26,397 bases of DNA from Pseudomonadota bacterium (GTDB lineage: Bacteria > Pseudomonadota > Gammaproteobacteria > Pseudomonadales > Pseudomonadaceae). Below are positions 12,347-21,020 of this stretch, one piece after another (within the stretch, counting starts at the first letter, position 1; the number at the start of each line of letters is the position of its first letter). Below the pieces are notes generated by a model. That model was not told the origin of the DNA. It saw only the letters and a program-made list of their open reading frames with translations, and did no database searches. The position numbers were made by a program, and so were the translations under genes. Location: NCBI GenBank assembly GCA_023431055.1, contig JAEYXX010000165.1, positions 1-26,397 of the forward strand, in the 5' to 3' direction.

Positions 12347-13046
12347 CCTTGAACTGCCCACGGGTGTGGTTGCCCGTAGCGATGTCAGCGCAGAGGCGCA
12401 TGCCGATGCCCTGGCCCTGCGCGTGGCCGACGCCCTGCGCCAGGCCATCGACAACCGCGGCAGCGCCACCCTGGTGGTGTCCGGCGGGCGCAGCCCGGTG
12501 GCCTTCTTCGAGGCCCTGGCGCAGCAGGCGCTGCCCTGGGCGCAGGTGCTGGTGAGCCTGGCCGACGAGCGCTGGGTGCCGGTCAACCACGCCAGCAGCA
12601 ACGAGGCGCTGGTGCGTCGTCATCTGCTGCGTGGCGCGGCCTCCGAGGCGAAGTTCCTCGGCCTGTACCGGGTTGCCGGCAGCCTGGAGCAGGCGGCGGA
12701 GCTGGCCGATGCGGCCTTTGCCGAATTGCCGCCGATCGACGTGCTGGTACTGGGCATGGGCGACGACGGCCACACCGCCTCGCTGTTCCCGGACAGTCCC
12801 AATCTCGACCAGGCGCTGCGCGCCGACTGCCCGCGCCGGGTGCTGCCGATGCAGGCGCCGAGCCAGCCGGCGCAGCGCCTGACCCTGACCCTGCCGCTGC
12901 TGGCCGGCGCGCGCCTGCCGCTGCTGGCGATCCAGGGCCAGGCCAAGCTGGCCACCCTGGCCGAGGCGCTGGCGCCCGGCGAGGTGGCGAGCATGCCGAT
13001 CCGCGCCTTCCTGCATTCCCCTCTCGAAATCTATTGGTGCCCCTGA
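12333..13046 (+). CDS. pgl: 6-phosphogluconolactonase (DevB/SOL type)
   Basis: Hydrolyses 6-phosphogluconolactone to 6-phosphogluconate, the step after Zwf. The 237-residue protein belongs to the glucosamine-6-phosphate-isomerase-like fold. [39 protein letters not shown] and [19 protein letters not shown] are the family motifs, the last two lining the active site. ATG 12333 is chosen because GGGAGGAG lies 5 nt before it; a slightly longer frame from 12315 lacks this. The start lies inside zwf and the stop is 1 nt before eda, so the three genes are tightly coupled. Confidence 0.94.
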   Translation: MAISDLELPTGVVARSDVSAEAHADALALRVADALRQAIDNRGSATLVVSGGRSPVAFFEALAQQALPWAQVLVSLADERWVPVNHASSNEALVRRHLLRGAASEAKFLGLYRVAGSLEQAAELADAAFAELPPIDVLVLGMGDDGHTASLFPDSPNLDQALRADCPRRVLPMQAPSQPAQRLTLTLPLLAGARLPLLAIQGQAKLATLAEALAPGEVASMPIRAFLHSPLEIYWCP

Positions 13047-13047
13047 C

Positions 13048-13719
13048 ATGACCAGCCCCAACGAAGGCCAGCGCGCGCGCATGGCCGAACACATCGCCGA
13101 GATCGACCGCATCTGCGCCCAGGCGCGGATCATGCCGGTGATCACCATCGCCCGCGAGGCGGACATCCTGCCGCTGGCCGACGCGCTGGCCGCCGGTGGC
13201 CTGCGCGTGCTGGAGGTGACCCTGCGCTCCGAGCACGGCCTGGAGGCGATCCGTCGCCTGCGCGCCGAGCGCCCCGAGCTGTGCGTCGGTGCCGGCACCG
13301 TGCTCGACGAGCAAATGCTGGCCGCCGCCATCGAGGCCGGCGCCCAGTTCATCGTCACCCCGGGCAGCACCCGCGAGCTGCTGCTGGCCGCCCTGGACGC
13401 CCCGGTACCGCTGCTGCCGGGCGTGAGCAGCGCCTCCGAGCTGATGGTCGGCTACGCCCTCGGCTATCGCCGCTTCAAGCTGTTCCCGGCCGAGGTGTGC
13501 GGCGGCGTCGCCGCGCTCAAGGCGCTGGCCGGCCCGTTCGGCGGCGTGCGTTTCTGCCCCACCGGCGGCATTGGCCCGGACAACCTGCAGCGCTATATGG
13601 CCCAGCCCAACGTGATGTGCGTTGGCGGCACCTGGATGTTCCAGCGTGAGTGGGTCGAGCAGGGCGATTGGTCGCGCATCCAGCAGTGCAGTGCCGAGGC
13701 CTTGCAGCTGCTGGATTGA
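13048..13719 (+). CDS. eda: 2-dehydro-3-deoxy-phosphogluconate (KDPG) aldolase
   Basis: Splits KDPG into pyruvate and glyceraldehyde-3-phosphate, the last reaction of the Entner-Doudoroff path. It therefore supplies the substrate of the GapN-type enzyme in this window and removes the HexR effector. The 223-residue class I aldolase has the Schiff-base Lys144 in RRFKLFPAE and the general acid/base Glu56 in LEVTLRS. GAGTVLD, TPGST and CPTGGIG phosphate-site segments are also visible. ATG 13048 is 1 nt after the pgl stop; ATG 13081 is a possible internal alternative because the ribosome site at 13048 is weak. Confidence 0.95.
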   Translation: MTSPNEGQRARMAEHIAEIDRICAQARIMPVITIAREADILPLADALAAGGLRVLEVTLRSEHGLEAIRRLRAERPELCVGAGTVLDEQMLAAAIEAGAQFIVTPGSTRELLLAALDAPVPLLPGVSSASELMVGYALGYRRFKLFPAEVCGGVAALKALAGPFGGVRFCPTGGIGPDNLQRYMAQPNVMCVGGTWMFQREWVEQGDWSRIQQCSAEALQLLD

Positions 13720-13782
13720 TAGGGCCGCAGCGCGGACTCGACCGGCAATGGTCGATTTCATGCGCCGTCCGCCGGCTCTGTT

Positions 13783-13841
13783 GGTGCGCACGGCGCACCC
13801 TACGGGATGGCCGCAAATCCGTAGGGTGCGCTGTGCGCACC
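13783..13841. repeat. Inverted repeat of the GGTGCGCAC-GCGCACCCTAC family
   Basis: Left arm 13783-13803 and right arm 13821-13841 pair with one mismatch over 21 bases around a short loop. The same arm sequence occurs at 24882-24901 and 24955-24974. It lies between eda and the aldo/keto reductase and looks like a dispersed pseudomonad palindrome. Confidence 0.8.
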
Positions 13842-13863
13842 ACCAATTACTTGGATTCCTCCC

Positions 13864-14727
13864 ATGACTAGCTTTCCGCTCCGCCAGCCGCTGCTGCTGG
13901 GCATGATGCGCCTGCTCGACTATCCCGAGCTGGCCGCGCCGCAGGCGCTGCTCGGTTTTGTCGAGCGCTGCGTGGAGCGCGGGCTGAACGGTTTCGATCA
14001 CGCCGATATCTACGGCCTGGGCGAGTGCGAGGCGCGCTTCGGCGCCGCCCTGCGCCTGCGTCCGGCGCTGCGCCAGCGCCTGCAGCTGATCAGCAAGGCC
14101 GACATAGTGCCGGCGGCGCAGGACGTCTCGCGCTGGCGGGTCAAGCACTACGACAGCAGCGCCCGCTACCTGACCCGGGCGGTGGAGGCCTCGCTGCAGC
14201 GACTGGGCGTCGAGCGGCTGGACGGCTTCCTGCTGCATCGGCCCGATCCGCTGCTGCAGCTGGACGAGGTGACGCGGGCGCTGCAGGCGCTGGTCGCGGC
14301 CGGCAAGGTCGGCTGGCTCGGCCTGTCCAATGCCGAGCCGCTGCACTGGCAGGTGCTCGGCCGCGAGCTGCCACTGCGCTGCAATCAGATCGAGCTGTCG
14401 TTGAATGCTCAACAGGCGGCCTGGGATGGCCGTCTGCAGGCGCTGCAGGCCGACGGCCTGCAGGTGCTGGCCTGGTCGCCGCTGGCCGGAGGCCGTTTCG
14501 CCCCGGCGCTGCAGCAGGCGCTGGAGGAGGTGGCGGCGGCGCTGCAGGCAACCCCGCTGCAGGTTGCCCTGGCCTGGCTGCGCCGCCTGCCGGGACGCCC
14601 GGTGCCGATTCTCGGCAGCCTGCGCGAGTCGCGCATCGAGGAGGCCCTGGCCGGCGCCGAGCTGCAGCTGGATGCGCCGACCTGGTTCTATCTGGCCGAG
14701 GCGGCGCGGGGTATGCGCGCGCCCTGA
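13864..14727 (+). CDS. Aldo/keto reductase family protein
   Basis: NADPH-dependent carbonyl reductase of unknown substrate, 287 residues, YdhF-like in length and order of motifs. The catalytic tetrad is visible: Asp45 and Tyr50 in FDHADIYG, Lys78 in LISKADI and His125 in FLLHRPD. The later NQIELSLN, LAWSPLAGG and PILGSLRESRIEEAL form the cofactor site of the TIM barrel. It starts 144 bp after eda across a palindromic repeat, so membership in the zwf operon is doubtful. It ends 4 bp before the convergent arsJ pseudogene. The physiological role cannot be read from the sequence. Confidence 0.88.
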   Translation: MTSFPLRQPLLLGMMRLLDYPELAAPQALLGFVERCVERGLNGFDHADIYGLGECEARFGAALRLRPALRQRLQLISKADIVPAAQDVSRWRVKHYDSSARYLTRAVEASLQRLGVERLDGFLLHRPDPLLQLDEVTRALQALVAAGKVGWLGLSNAEPLHWQVLGRELPLRCNQIELSLNAQQAAWDGRLQALQADGLQVLAWSPLAGGRFAPALQQALEEVAAALQATPLQVALAWLRRLPGRPVPILGSLRESRIEEALAGAELQLDAPTWFYLAEAARGMRAP

Positions 14728-14731
14728 CCCG

Positions 14732-15946
14732 CTAGGCGCGATGGCGCGGCAGGCCCAGCGAGATCAGCGCCGCCAGCAGCACGAAGGCGCTCGACAGCCA
14801 CAGGCAGGCCGCCAGGCCCCAGCCCTGGAACACCCAGCCCGAGAGCAGGGTGCCGAGCAACCGGCCCAGCGCGTTGGACATGTAATAGAAGCCTACGTCC
14901 AGCGACACGCCGTCTTCCTGGGCTTAGCTGACGATCAGGTAGCTGTGCAGCGAGGAGTTCACCGCGAACAGCGCGCCGAACGCCAGCAGGCCGCCGATCA
15001 GCACCGTCTGTGCCGGCAGGGGGCTGTCCAGGCCGAGGGCGATGGCCGCCGGCAGGCCGGCCAGCAGCGCGGCCCAGACGCAGGCGGCGCGGCCGTCCGG
15101 CACCTGGCCGCGGCGCTTGCCAGTGATCGCCGGAGCCAGGCTCTGGACGATGCCGTAGCCGATGATCCAGCAGGCGAGAAAACCGCCGACCCACCAGAAG
15201 TCCCAGCCGAGCGTGCTGGCCAGGTACACCGGCAGGGCCACCACGAACCAGACGTCACGCGCCCCGAACAGGAACAGCCTGGCGGCGGAGAGGATATTGA
15301 TCGCCCGGCTCTTGGACAGCAGGTCGCGGAACTTGGGCTTGGCCTTGGCCCTGCCCAGGTCCTGCTTCAGCAGCGCCAGGCTGGCCAGCCAGGTGACGCC
15401 GAGCGCCAGGGCCATGGCCAGCACCGCGCCGGCGAAGCCGAGCAGGCCGAGCAGGGCGCCGCCAAGGAAGAAGCCGACGCCCTTGAGCGCGTTCTTCGAG
15501 CCGGTCAGCAGCGCCACCCAGCGATACAGCGTGCCTTGCCGGCTGTCCGGCACCAGCAGCTTGATCGCGCTTTTGGCGCTCATCTTGTTGAGATCCTTGG
15601 CGATGCCGGACAGTGCCTGCGCGCCCATTACCCAGGGCACCGTGAGCATGGCCGCCGGCACCGTCAGCATCAGCAGGGCGAGCACCTGCAGCGCCAGCCC
15701 CAGGTTCATGGTGCGGTTCAGGCCGATGCGTGCACCGAGCCAGCCGCCCAGCAGGTTGGTGACGACGCCGAAGATCTCGTAGAACAGGAACAACGCGGCG
15801 ATGGCCAGCGGCGTATAGCCCAGGCTGTGGAAGTGCAGCACCACCAGCATGCGCAGCGCGCCGTCGGTGAGGGTGAAGGCCCAGTAGTTGCCGGTGACCA
15901 GCAGGTACTGGCGCACTTCGGGGGTGAGCCGGGCGAGGGCGTGCAT
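14732..15946 (-). pseudogene. arsJ: arsJ, organoarsenical efflux MFS transporter, interrupted by a stop codon
   Basis: In intact operons ArsJ exports 1-arseno-3-phosphoglycerate made by the partner GAPDH. The frame from ATG 15946 encodes a 404-residue MFS protein starting MHALARLTPEVRQYLLVTGNYW, with about 11-12 hydrophobic segments. An in-frame TAA at 14924-14926 interrupts it at codon 341, directly after HSYLIVS. The same frame then resumes AQEDGVSLDVGFYYMSNA and runs on to TAG 14732-14734. One base change (Tyr codon to TAA) would explain it, as no frameshift is present. Loss of the last ~64 residues removes about two membrane helices. The upstream GAPDH is also broken. A sequencing error cannot be excluded from sequence alone. 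Confidence 0.82.
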
Positions 15947-15961
15947 AAGGTTATCCAGTAG

Positions 15962-15991
15962 GGTGTCGCGGGGCCGCCTAGGCTGTGCGCA
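15962..15991. repeat. 30-bp dispersed repeat, copy B
   Basis: Matches 2981-3010 at 28 of 30 positions. It sits exactly between the broken end of the ars GAPDH remnant and the arsJ start, so it marks the deletion point. Its outer bases (TAGGGTG and CTGTGCGCA) resemble the ends of the 13783 and 24882 palindromes. Confidence 0.75.
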
Positions 15992-16230
15992 ACGTTGAGG
16001 AACATGGCCTTGTTCGCGGTGACGGCGATGCGTTGGCCGCTGACTACCACGCAGTCGCCGTCGCTGCCGGCCTCGTGCACCGAGTCGAAGTTGAGCAGGT
16101 GGGCGTGGGTGGCGGCGTCGCCGGCCGGGTCGTTGATCCGTACGAACTGCAGCTGCGGCCAGTCCCAGGCGGCGCGCAGGGCCAGGCGGCCGATGCGGCC
16201 GAATCCGTTGATACCGACTTTGATGCTCAT
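15992..16230 (-). pseudogene. ars-operon glyceraldehyde-3-phosphate dehydrogenase, N-terminal remnant
   Basis: From ATG 16230 the frame reads KVGINGFGRIGRLALRAA, then RINDPAGDAATHAHLLNFDSVH and VSGQRIAVTANKA. This is the NAD-binding start of the GAPDH that accompanies arsJ. Homology ends after about 75 codons at NKAMFLN, where the 30-bp repeat begins. The catalytic Cys (SCTTN) and the rest, about 250 codons, are missing, and a few residues after FDSVH also look deleted. The enzyme would have formed 1-arseno-3-phosphoglycerate from arsenate. The frame continues by chance into arsJ out of phase and is not a real fusion. Confidence 0.85.
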
Positions 16231-16260
16231 GGCCTTGGCCTCGTTCAGCAGGTGGGAAAT

Positions 16261-16617
16261 TCAGCAGCAGGCGGCGCTGCGTTGCGGGCGCTCGCCCATG
16301 GCGGCCAGGTGCTTGCTGTCCGGGTTCAGCCAGTGGCTGTTGGCCGCCAGCGTGGCGTCGAGCACGGCGATCACCCAGTCCGGCAGGTGCGGGTGCAGGC
16401 GGTAGTAGACCCACTGGCCCTGGCGGCGGTCGGCCAGCAGGCCGCCGCTGCGCAGCTGGGCCAGGTGGCGCGAGACCTTGGGCTGGTTCTCGCCGAGGGC
16501 GCAGGTCAGTTCGCAGACGCACAACTCCTCCTCGCGGGCGATCAGCAGCATCAGGCGCCCCCGGGTGTCGTCGGCCAGGCACTTGAAGACGGTGGTGGGG
16601 GTCAGCAGTTCGGCCAT
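16261..16617 (-). CDS. arsR: ArsR-family arsenic-responsive repressor
   Basis: Winged-helix SmtB/ArsR repressor that leaves DNA on binding arsenite or antimonite. The 118-residue protein has the metal site Cys33-Val-Cys35 in EELCVCEL and the recognition helix region GENQPKVSRHLAQLRSGGLL. The wing is RRQGQWVYYRL, and a terminal Cys-Cys pair follows. ATG 16617 is chosen because MAELLTPTTVFKCLADDTR is the family start; the open frame reaches further upstream to 16776 through non-homologous sequence containing the operator. It heads the decayed arsR-gapdh-arsJ operon and appears intact. Confidence 0.9.
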   Translation of the reverse strand: MAELLTPTTVFKCLADDTRGRLMLLIAREEELCVCELTCALGENQPKVSRHLAQLRSGGLLADRRQGQWVYYRLHPHLPDWVIAVLDATLAANSHWLNPDSKHLAAMGERPQRSAACC

Positions 16618-16651
16618 GACGGCGTCCGCGGGTTGAATGTTGGGCCATAAC

Positions 16652-16671
16652 ATATGCGGGTATCCGTATAT
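16652..16671. promoter_or_regulatory. Candidate ArsR operator
   Basis: ATATGCGGGTATCCGTATAT is a near-perfect 20-bp palindrome about 35 bp upstream of the arsR start codon, of the ATAT-rich kind bound by ArsR proteins. A second TATTCGAA motif lies at 16743-16750. Autoregulation of arsR is inferred. Confidence 0.6.
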
Positions 16672-16906
16672 TCGAAACCCGCCGATATCCCCCGCAATCG
16701 GCGTGGGCCGGATCAGCCGTGCCGAAGGTAGACAAGCCGGAATATTCGAAAGAGAAGATGCAACGAGTGACACCATACCGGCGCGTCTGGGGAGGCAGCC
16801 GCAGGCATTGCTCAGCCGCTAATAGAGCGCGATTGCGGCGCACGAGCGCAGGCTGTGCCATACGCACCAGCAGAGCCGGCAGCCTTGAACCCGGCCCGGG
16901 ATCGCC

Positions 16907-16931
16907 AAAAAAAAAGAGCGGCCGAGGCCGC
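16907..16931 (-). terminator. Strong rho-independent terminator of the lamB-malM-malE operon
   Basis: On the minus strand a GCGGCC/GGCCGC stem (16918-16931) is followed by TC and a run of nine T (complement of the A-run 16907-16915). It lies about 38 bp after the malE stop. Upstream, toward arsR, 16680-16900 shows no gene. Confidence 0.88.
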
Positions 16932-16968
16932 CCGAATTTCCCTGGAGGGGATTGGAGAGTGGGGTCGC

Positions 16969-18213
16969 TCAGGACGGCCCCGCCGTGGAGTCGGCAGTCG
17001 GGTAGTGGCGACGGCGCCAGGCCTGCACCTCGCCGACGGCGCGCAGGCGTTGGGCGATCTCTTCCAGGGTGGCGGCGATCGGCTTCTCGCCCTTGAACAT
17101 GGCGCCCAGACGAGAGCTGAACAGAGCCCAGAAGCGCTTCATCTCCGGGATGTCCGGCATGATCTCGCCGCTGGCGGCGGACTCGTAGGTGTGTTCGATC
17201 AGCGGGTCGTGGCGCAGCCCGGCCATGACCTCGTGGTTGGCCACCGCGCCCAGCGGTTTGTCGGCGTTGAGGCTGTGCAGGCCCTCGGCGCTGCTCAGGT
17301 AGTTCTCGACAAAGCGCTGTGCCTGCGTCTTGTGCGGGCTGTTGGCGTTGATCGCGGCGGCGAGGATGCCGACGAAGGGCCTGCCCCGGCGCGCGTCGTC
17401 GATGCCCGGTACATAGTCGATGGCGAAGTCGAGTCCGGCGTCGCGCAGCTCGTTCCACACCCAGGGGCCGTTGACGATCATGGCGATGCGGCCCTGCTTG
17501 AAGCCTTCCAGGGCGCTGGCGTAATCGTCGCCGGGTTCCAGCACGCCGTCGTCGAGCAGTTGCTTGAGCGCTTGCATGCCGGTGATGGCGCCAGGTGTGG
17601 CGACGCCGACATCGGCCAGGTCGTAGATGCCGCTCTGCTTGTGCAGGCTGTAGCCGCCGGCACCGGCGATGATCGGCCAGGAGAAGTACAGGTTGTTGTA
17701 GTCCCAGGCGATGGCGCGCTTGCCCTGCGTGCGCAGGCGCCGGTCCAGTGCGGTGACCTCGGCGAGGCTGCGCGGCGCGCTGGCAACCAACTCGCGGTTG
17801 TAGAGCAGGCTGACCACCTCGGTGGCCAGGGGATAGCCGAAACGCTGGGTACCCACGGTCAGCGCTTCCCAGGCGAAGCCGGGGGCGCGCTGCAGGGCCT
17901 CTGCGCTGGGCTGGAGCGGCTCGAGCAGGCCGTTGTTGATCCACGAGCCGAAGCGATCATGGGCGAAGATGACGATATCCGGGCCCTTGGTGGTGGCGGC
18001 GAACTTGTCGTACTGGACGGCGAGGTCGTCCGGGGTGGCGACCCTGACCGGCATGCCGCTGTCGGCGGTGAAGCGCTGGCCGATCTCGGCGAGGCCGTTG
18101 AAGCCCTTGTCCTGGCCGATCCAGACGGTCAGCACGTTCTTCTCGAAGGCCAGGGCTGGCCAGGGGGCGGTGCACAGCAGAATCAGTGTCGCGAGCCTTA
18201 TTGTTGTTCTCAT
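16969..18213 (-). CDS. malE: Maltose/maltodextrin-binding periplasmic protein
   Basis: Periplasmic binding protein that hands maltodextrins to an inner-membrane ABC permease. The 414-residue protein has a signal peptide of about 22 residues (LILLCTAPWPALA). It then shows hallmark MalE segments: LTVWIGQDKGFNGLAEIGQRF, GPDIVIFAHDRFGSW, GYPLATEVVSLLYN, IAMIVNGPWVWNEL and VGILAAAINANSPHK. ATG 18213 follows AGAGG. It is the third gene after lamB and malM, separated from malM by 121 bp containing REP-like sequence, and is closed by a strong terminator. No malF, malG or malK follows, so the permease must be encoded elsewhere or replaced by another transporter. Confidence 0.94.
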   Translation of the reverse strand: MRTTIRLATLILLCTAPWPALAFEKNVLTVWIGQDKGFNGLAEIGQRFTADSGMPVRVATPDDLAVQYDKFAATTKGPDIVIFAHDRFGSWINNGLLEPLQPSAEALQRAPGFAWEALTVGTQRFGYPLATEVVSLLYNRELVASAPRSLAEVTALDRRLRTQGKRAIAWDYNNLYFSWPIIAGAGGYSLHKQSGIYDLADVGVATPGAITGMQALKQLLDDGVLEPGDDYASALEGFKQGRIAMIVNGPWVWNELRDAGLDFAIDYVPGIDDARRGRPFVGILAAAINANSPHKTQAQRFVENYLSSAEGLHSLNADKPLGAVANHEVMAGLRHDPLIEHTYESAASGEIMPDIPEMKRFWALFSSRLGAMFKGEKPIAATLEEIAQRLRAVGEVQAWRRRHYPTADSTAGPS

Positions 18214-18257
18214 ATCGACCTCTGGTTGGGCGGTCAGTCGTCAAGCCTGCCCGCCTC

Positions 18258-18332
18258 TGTAGGAGCCGCGCCCCGCGGCGAATGCGCGGGACGGCAACCC
18301 GGAGCCAGCACAGCTTCGCCCCGGGGCGATCG
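18258..18332. repeat. REP-like element between malM and malE
   Basis: TGTAGGAGCCGCGCCCCGCG plus GCGAA (18258-18282) is the familiar pseudomonad REP start (GTAGGAGC...GCGAA). TTCGCCCCGGGGCG (18315-18328) is its inverted partner. Together they can fold in the malM-malE spacer of the mRNA, where they could affect relative stability or expression. Confidence 0.65.
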
Positions 18333-18334
18333 TT

Positions 18335-19258
18335 TCAGCGGATCTGGATACGTTCGAGCAGGTAGGCCTTGGCGCTGTCGTCGCCGACCCGGCCCGCTTC
18401 GTCGGCCAGGCGCAGGGCGCGCTCCAGATCCTTGCCGGCGAGGGCGGCGTCGATGCCCTGGCGGTAGTAGGCCTGGGTCTCCGGCAGCACGGCCGGGGCC
18501 GGCACGCTGGGCAGCTGGTTGCCCATCTCGCGGCCGATGCTGAACGGCGGCACGTAGCTGTTGGCCTGCTGGCCGGCCACCTTGTCCTCGATCAGCACCA
18601 TCTTGATCACCCCCACCGGCGCATGCTGGGCCACCGGGTCGGGAATGTTCGGCGCCTCGTTGCCGAGGGCGCGGGCGAAGGCCTTGGCCGGGTGCTCGAT
18701 GACGGTCTGGCCGCGCATCTGCGCCTCGCTGGTGTAGAGCACCAGGTAGTGTTCGTTGCCGGGGTTGTCCGGGTACAGGCGGTCGACGCGCAGGCGCGCG
18801 TCCAGGCTGTCGCCCTTGAAGCCGGAAGCCGGGGCGTAGACGAAATCCTCGGCGCCGAGCAGGCGGGTGACGCGGAACCGGCTGTCGAGCAGCATGGCAT
18901 TGGGCGCCAGCACCGTGTCGCCGGCCTGGCTGTACAGGCGGATCTCGAACGACTTGCTCGAGGCCGGCAGCTGGAAGGCGCGGAAAAAACTCTTGCCGCT
19001 GTCGAAGGCGAAGGCGGGCGCGCTGGTGTCGATGCGCACCTCGCCGCTGAAGTTCACCGGGATCGGCTGGTAGGGCAGCTCGCGCAGCGAGGCGCAGCAG
19101 GATGACGCGGCGGCCAGGGCCTGTTCGGCGCTGCCGGCGGAGGTCTGCAGGGGCGCCGGGCTGGCGCTCAGGGCATCGATGCGGCGTAGCGGCTCGCTGG
19201 CGCAGCCGGTTAACAGAACGGTGAGCAGCGCGAGGCTGGCGATCTTGAACGGTGGCAT
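18335..19258 (-). CDS. malM: MalM-family maltose operon periplasmic protein, predicted lipoprotein
   Basis: The 307-residue length is almost the same as E. coli MalM, whose exact role is unknown. The N-terminus is a lipoprotein signal, with LLTGC placing the lipidated cysteine at 19. The conserved ASSCCASLRELPYQPI segment follows, then FDSGKSFFRAFQLP and the C-terminal GREMGNQLPSVPAP...LPETQAYYRQGIDAAL motifs of the family. ATG 19258 follows AGAGGAATAACCC. It lies between lamB and malE on the same strand, 125 bp after the lamB stop. Whether it is released or lipid-anchored here is inferred from the lipobox. Confidence 0.9.
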   Translation of the reverse strand: MPPFKIASLALLTVLLTGCASEPLRRIDALSASPAPLQTSAGSAEQALAAASSCCASLRELPYQPIPVNFSGEVRIDTSAPAFAFDSGKSFFRAFQLPASSKSFEIRLYSQAGDTVLAPNAMLLDSRFRVTRLLGAEDFVYAPASGFKGDSLDARLRVDRLYPDNPGNEHYLVLYTSEAQMRGQTVIEHPAKAFARALGNEAPNIPDPVAQHAPVGVIKMVLIEDKVAGQQANSYVPPFSIGREMGNQLPSVPAPAVLPETQAYYRQGIDAALAGKDLERALRLADEAGRVGDDSAKAYLLERIQIR

Positions 19259-19289
19259 GGGTTATTCCTCTTTTTATGTCACGCCTGGT

Positions 19290-19320
19290 AAAAGGCCCCG
19301 GCCTATTGCAGAACCGGGGC
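19290..19320 (-). terminator. Terminator-like hairpin after lamB
   Basis: On the minus strand GCCCCGG (complement of 19314-19320) pairs with CCGGGGC (19295-19301) around a 12-nt loop and is followed by CTTTTA. A second hairpin, GGCATCC/GGATGCC, lies just before it at 19354-19376. It could give partial termination, with lamB expressed above malM-malE. Confidence 0.6.
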
Positions 19321-19383
19321 AAGGACCACAGGAGCAGCGTTAGGGTATTGCCAGGCATCCGGATGCAACGGATGCCCGACTGC

Positions 19384-21015
<1,632 letters not shown>

Positions 21016-21020
21016 TCAAG

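Noticed and set aside
15718..16230. 170-codon frame suggesting a GAPDH fusion protein
   Set aside because: After about 75 GAPDH codons it runs through a repeat and then into arsJ in the wrong frame, so it is a deletion product and not a designed fusion.
16261..16776. Longer arsR start giving a 171-residue product
   Set aside because: The extra residues would be encoded by the operator and promoter region; the family start is MAELLTPT at 16617.
14924..17944. 1006-codon minus-strand frame that could look like one giant gene
   Set aside because: Only its last part is arsJ; the upstream part is an out-of-frame reading of malE, arsR and the GAPDH remnant.
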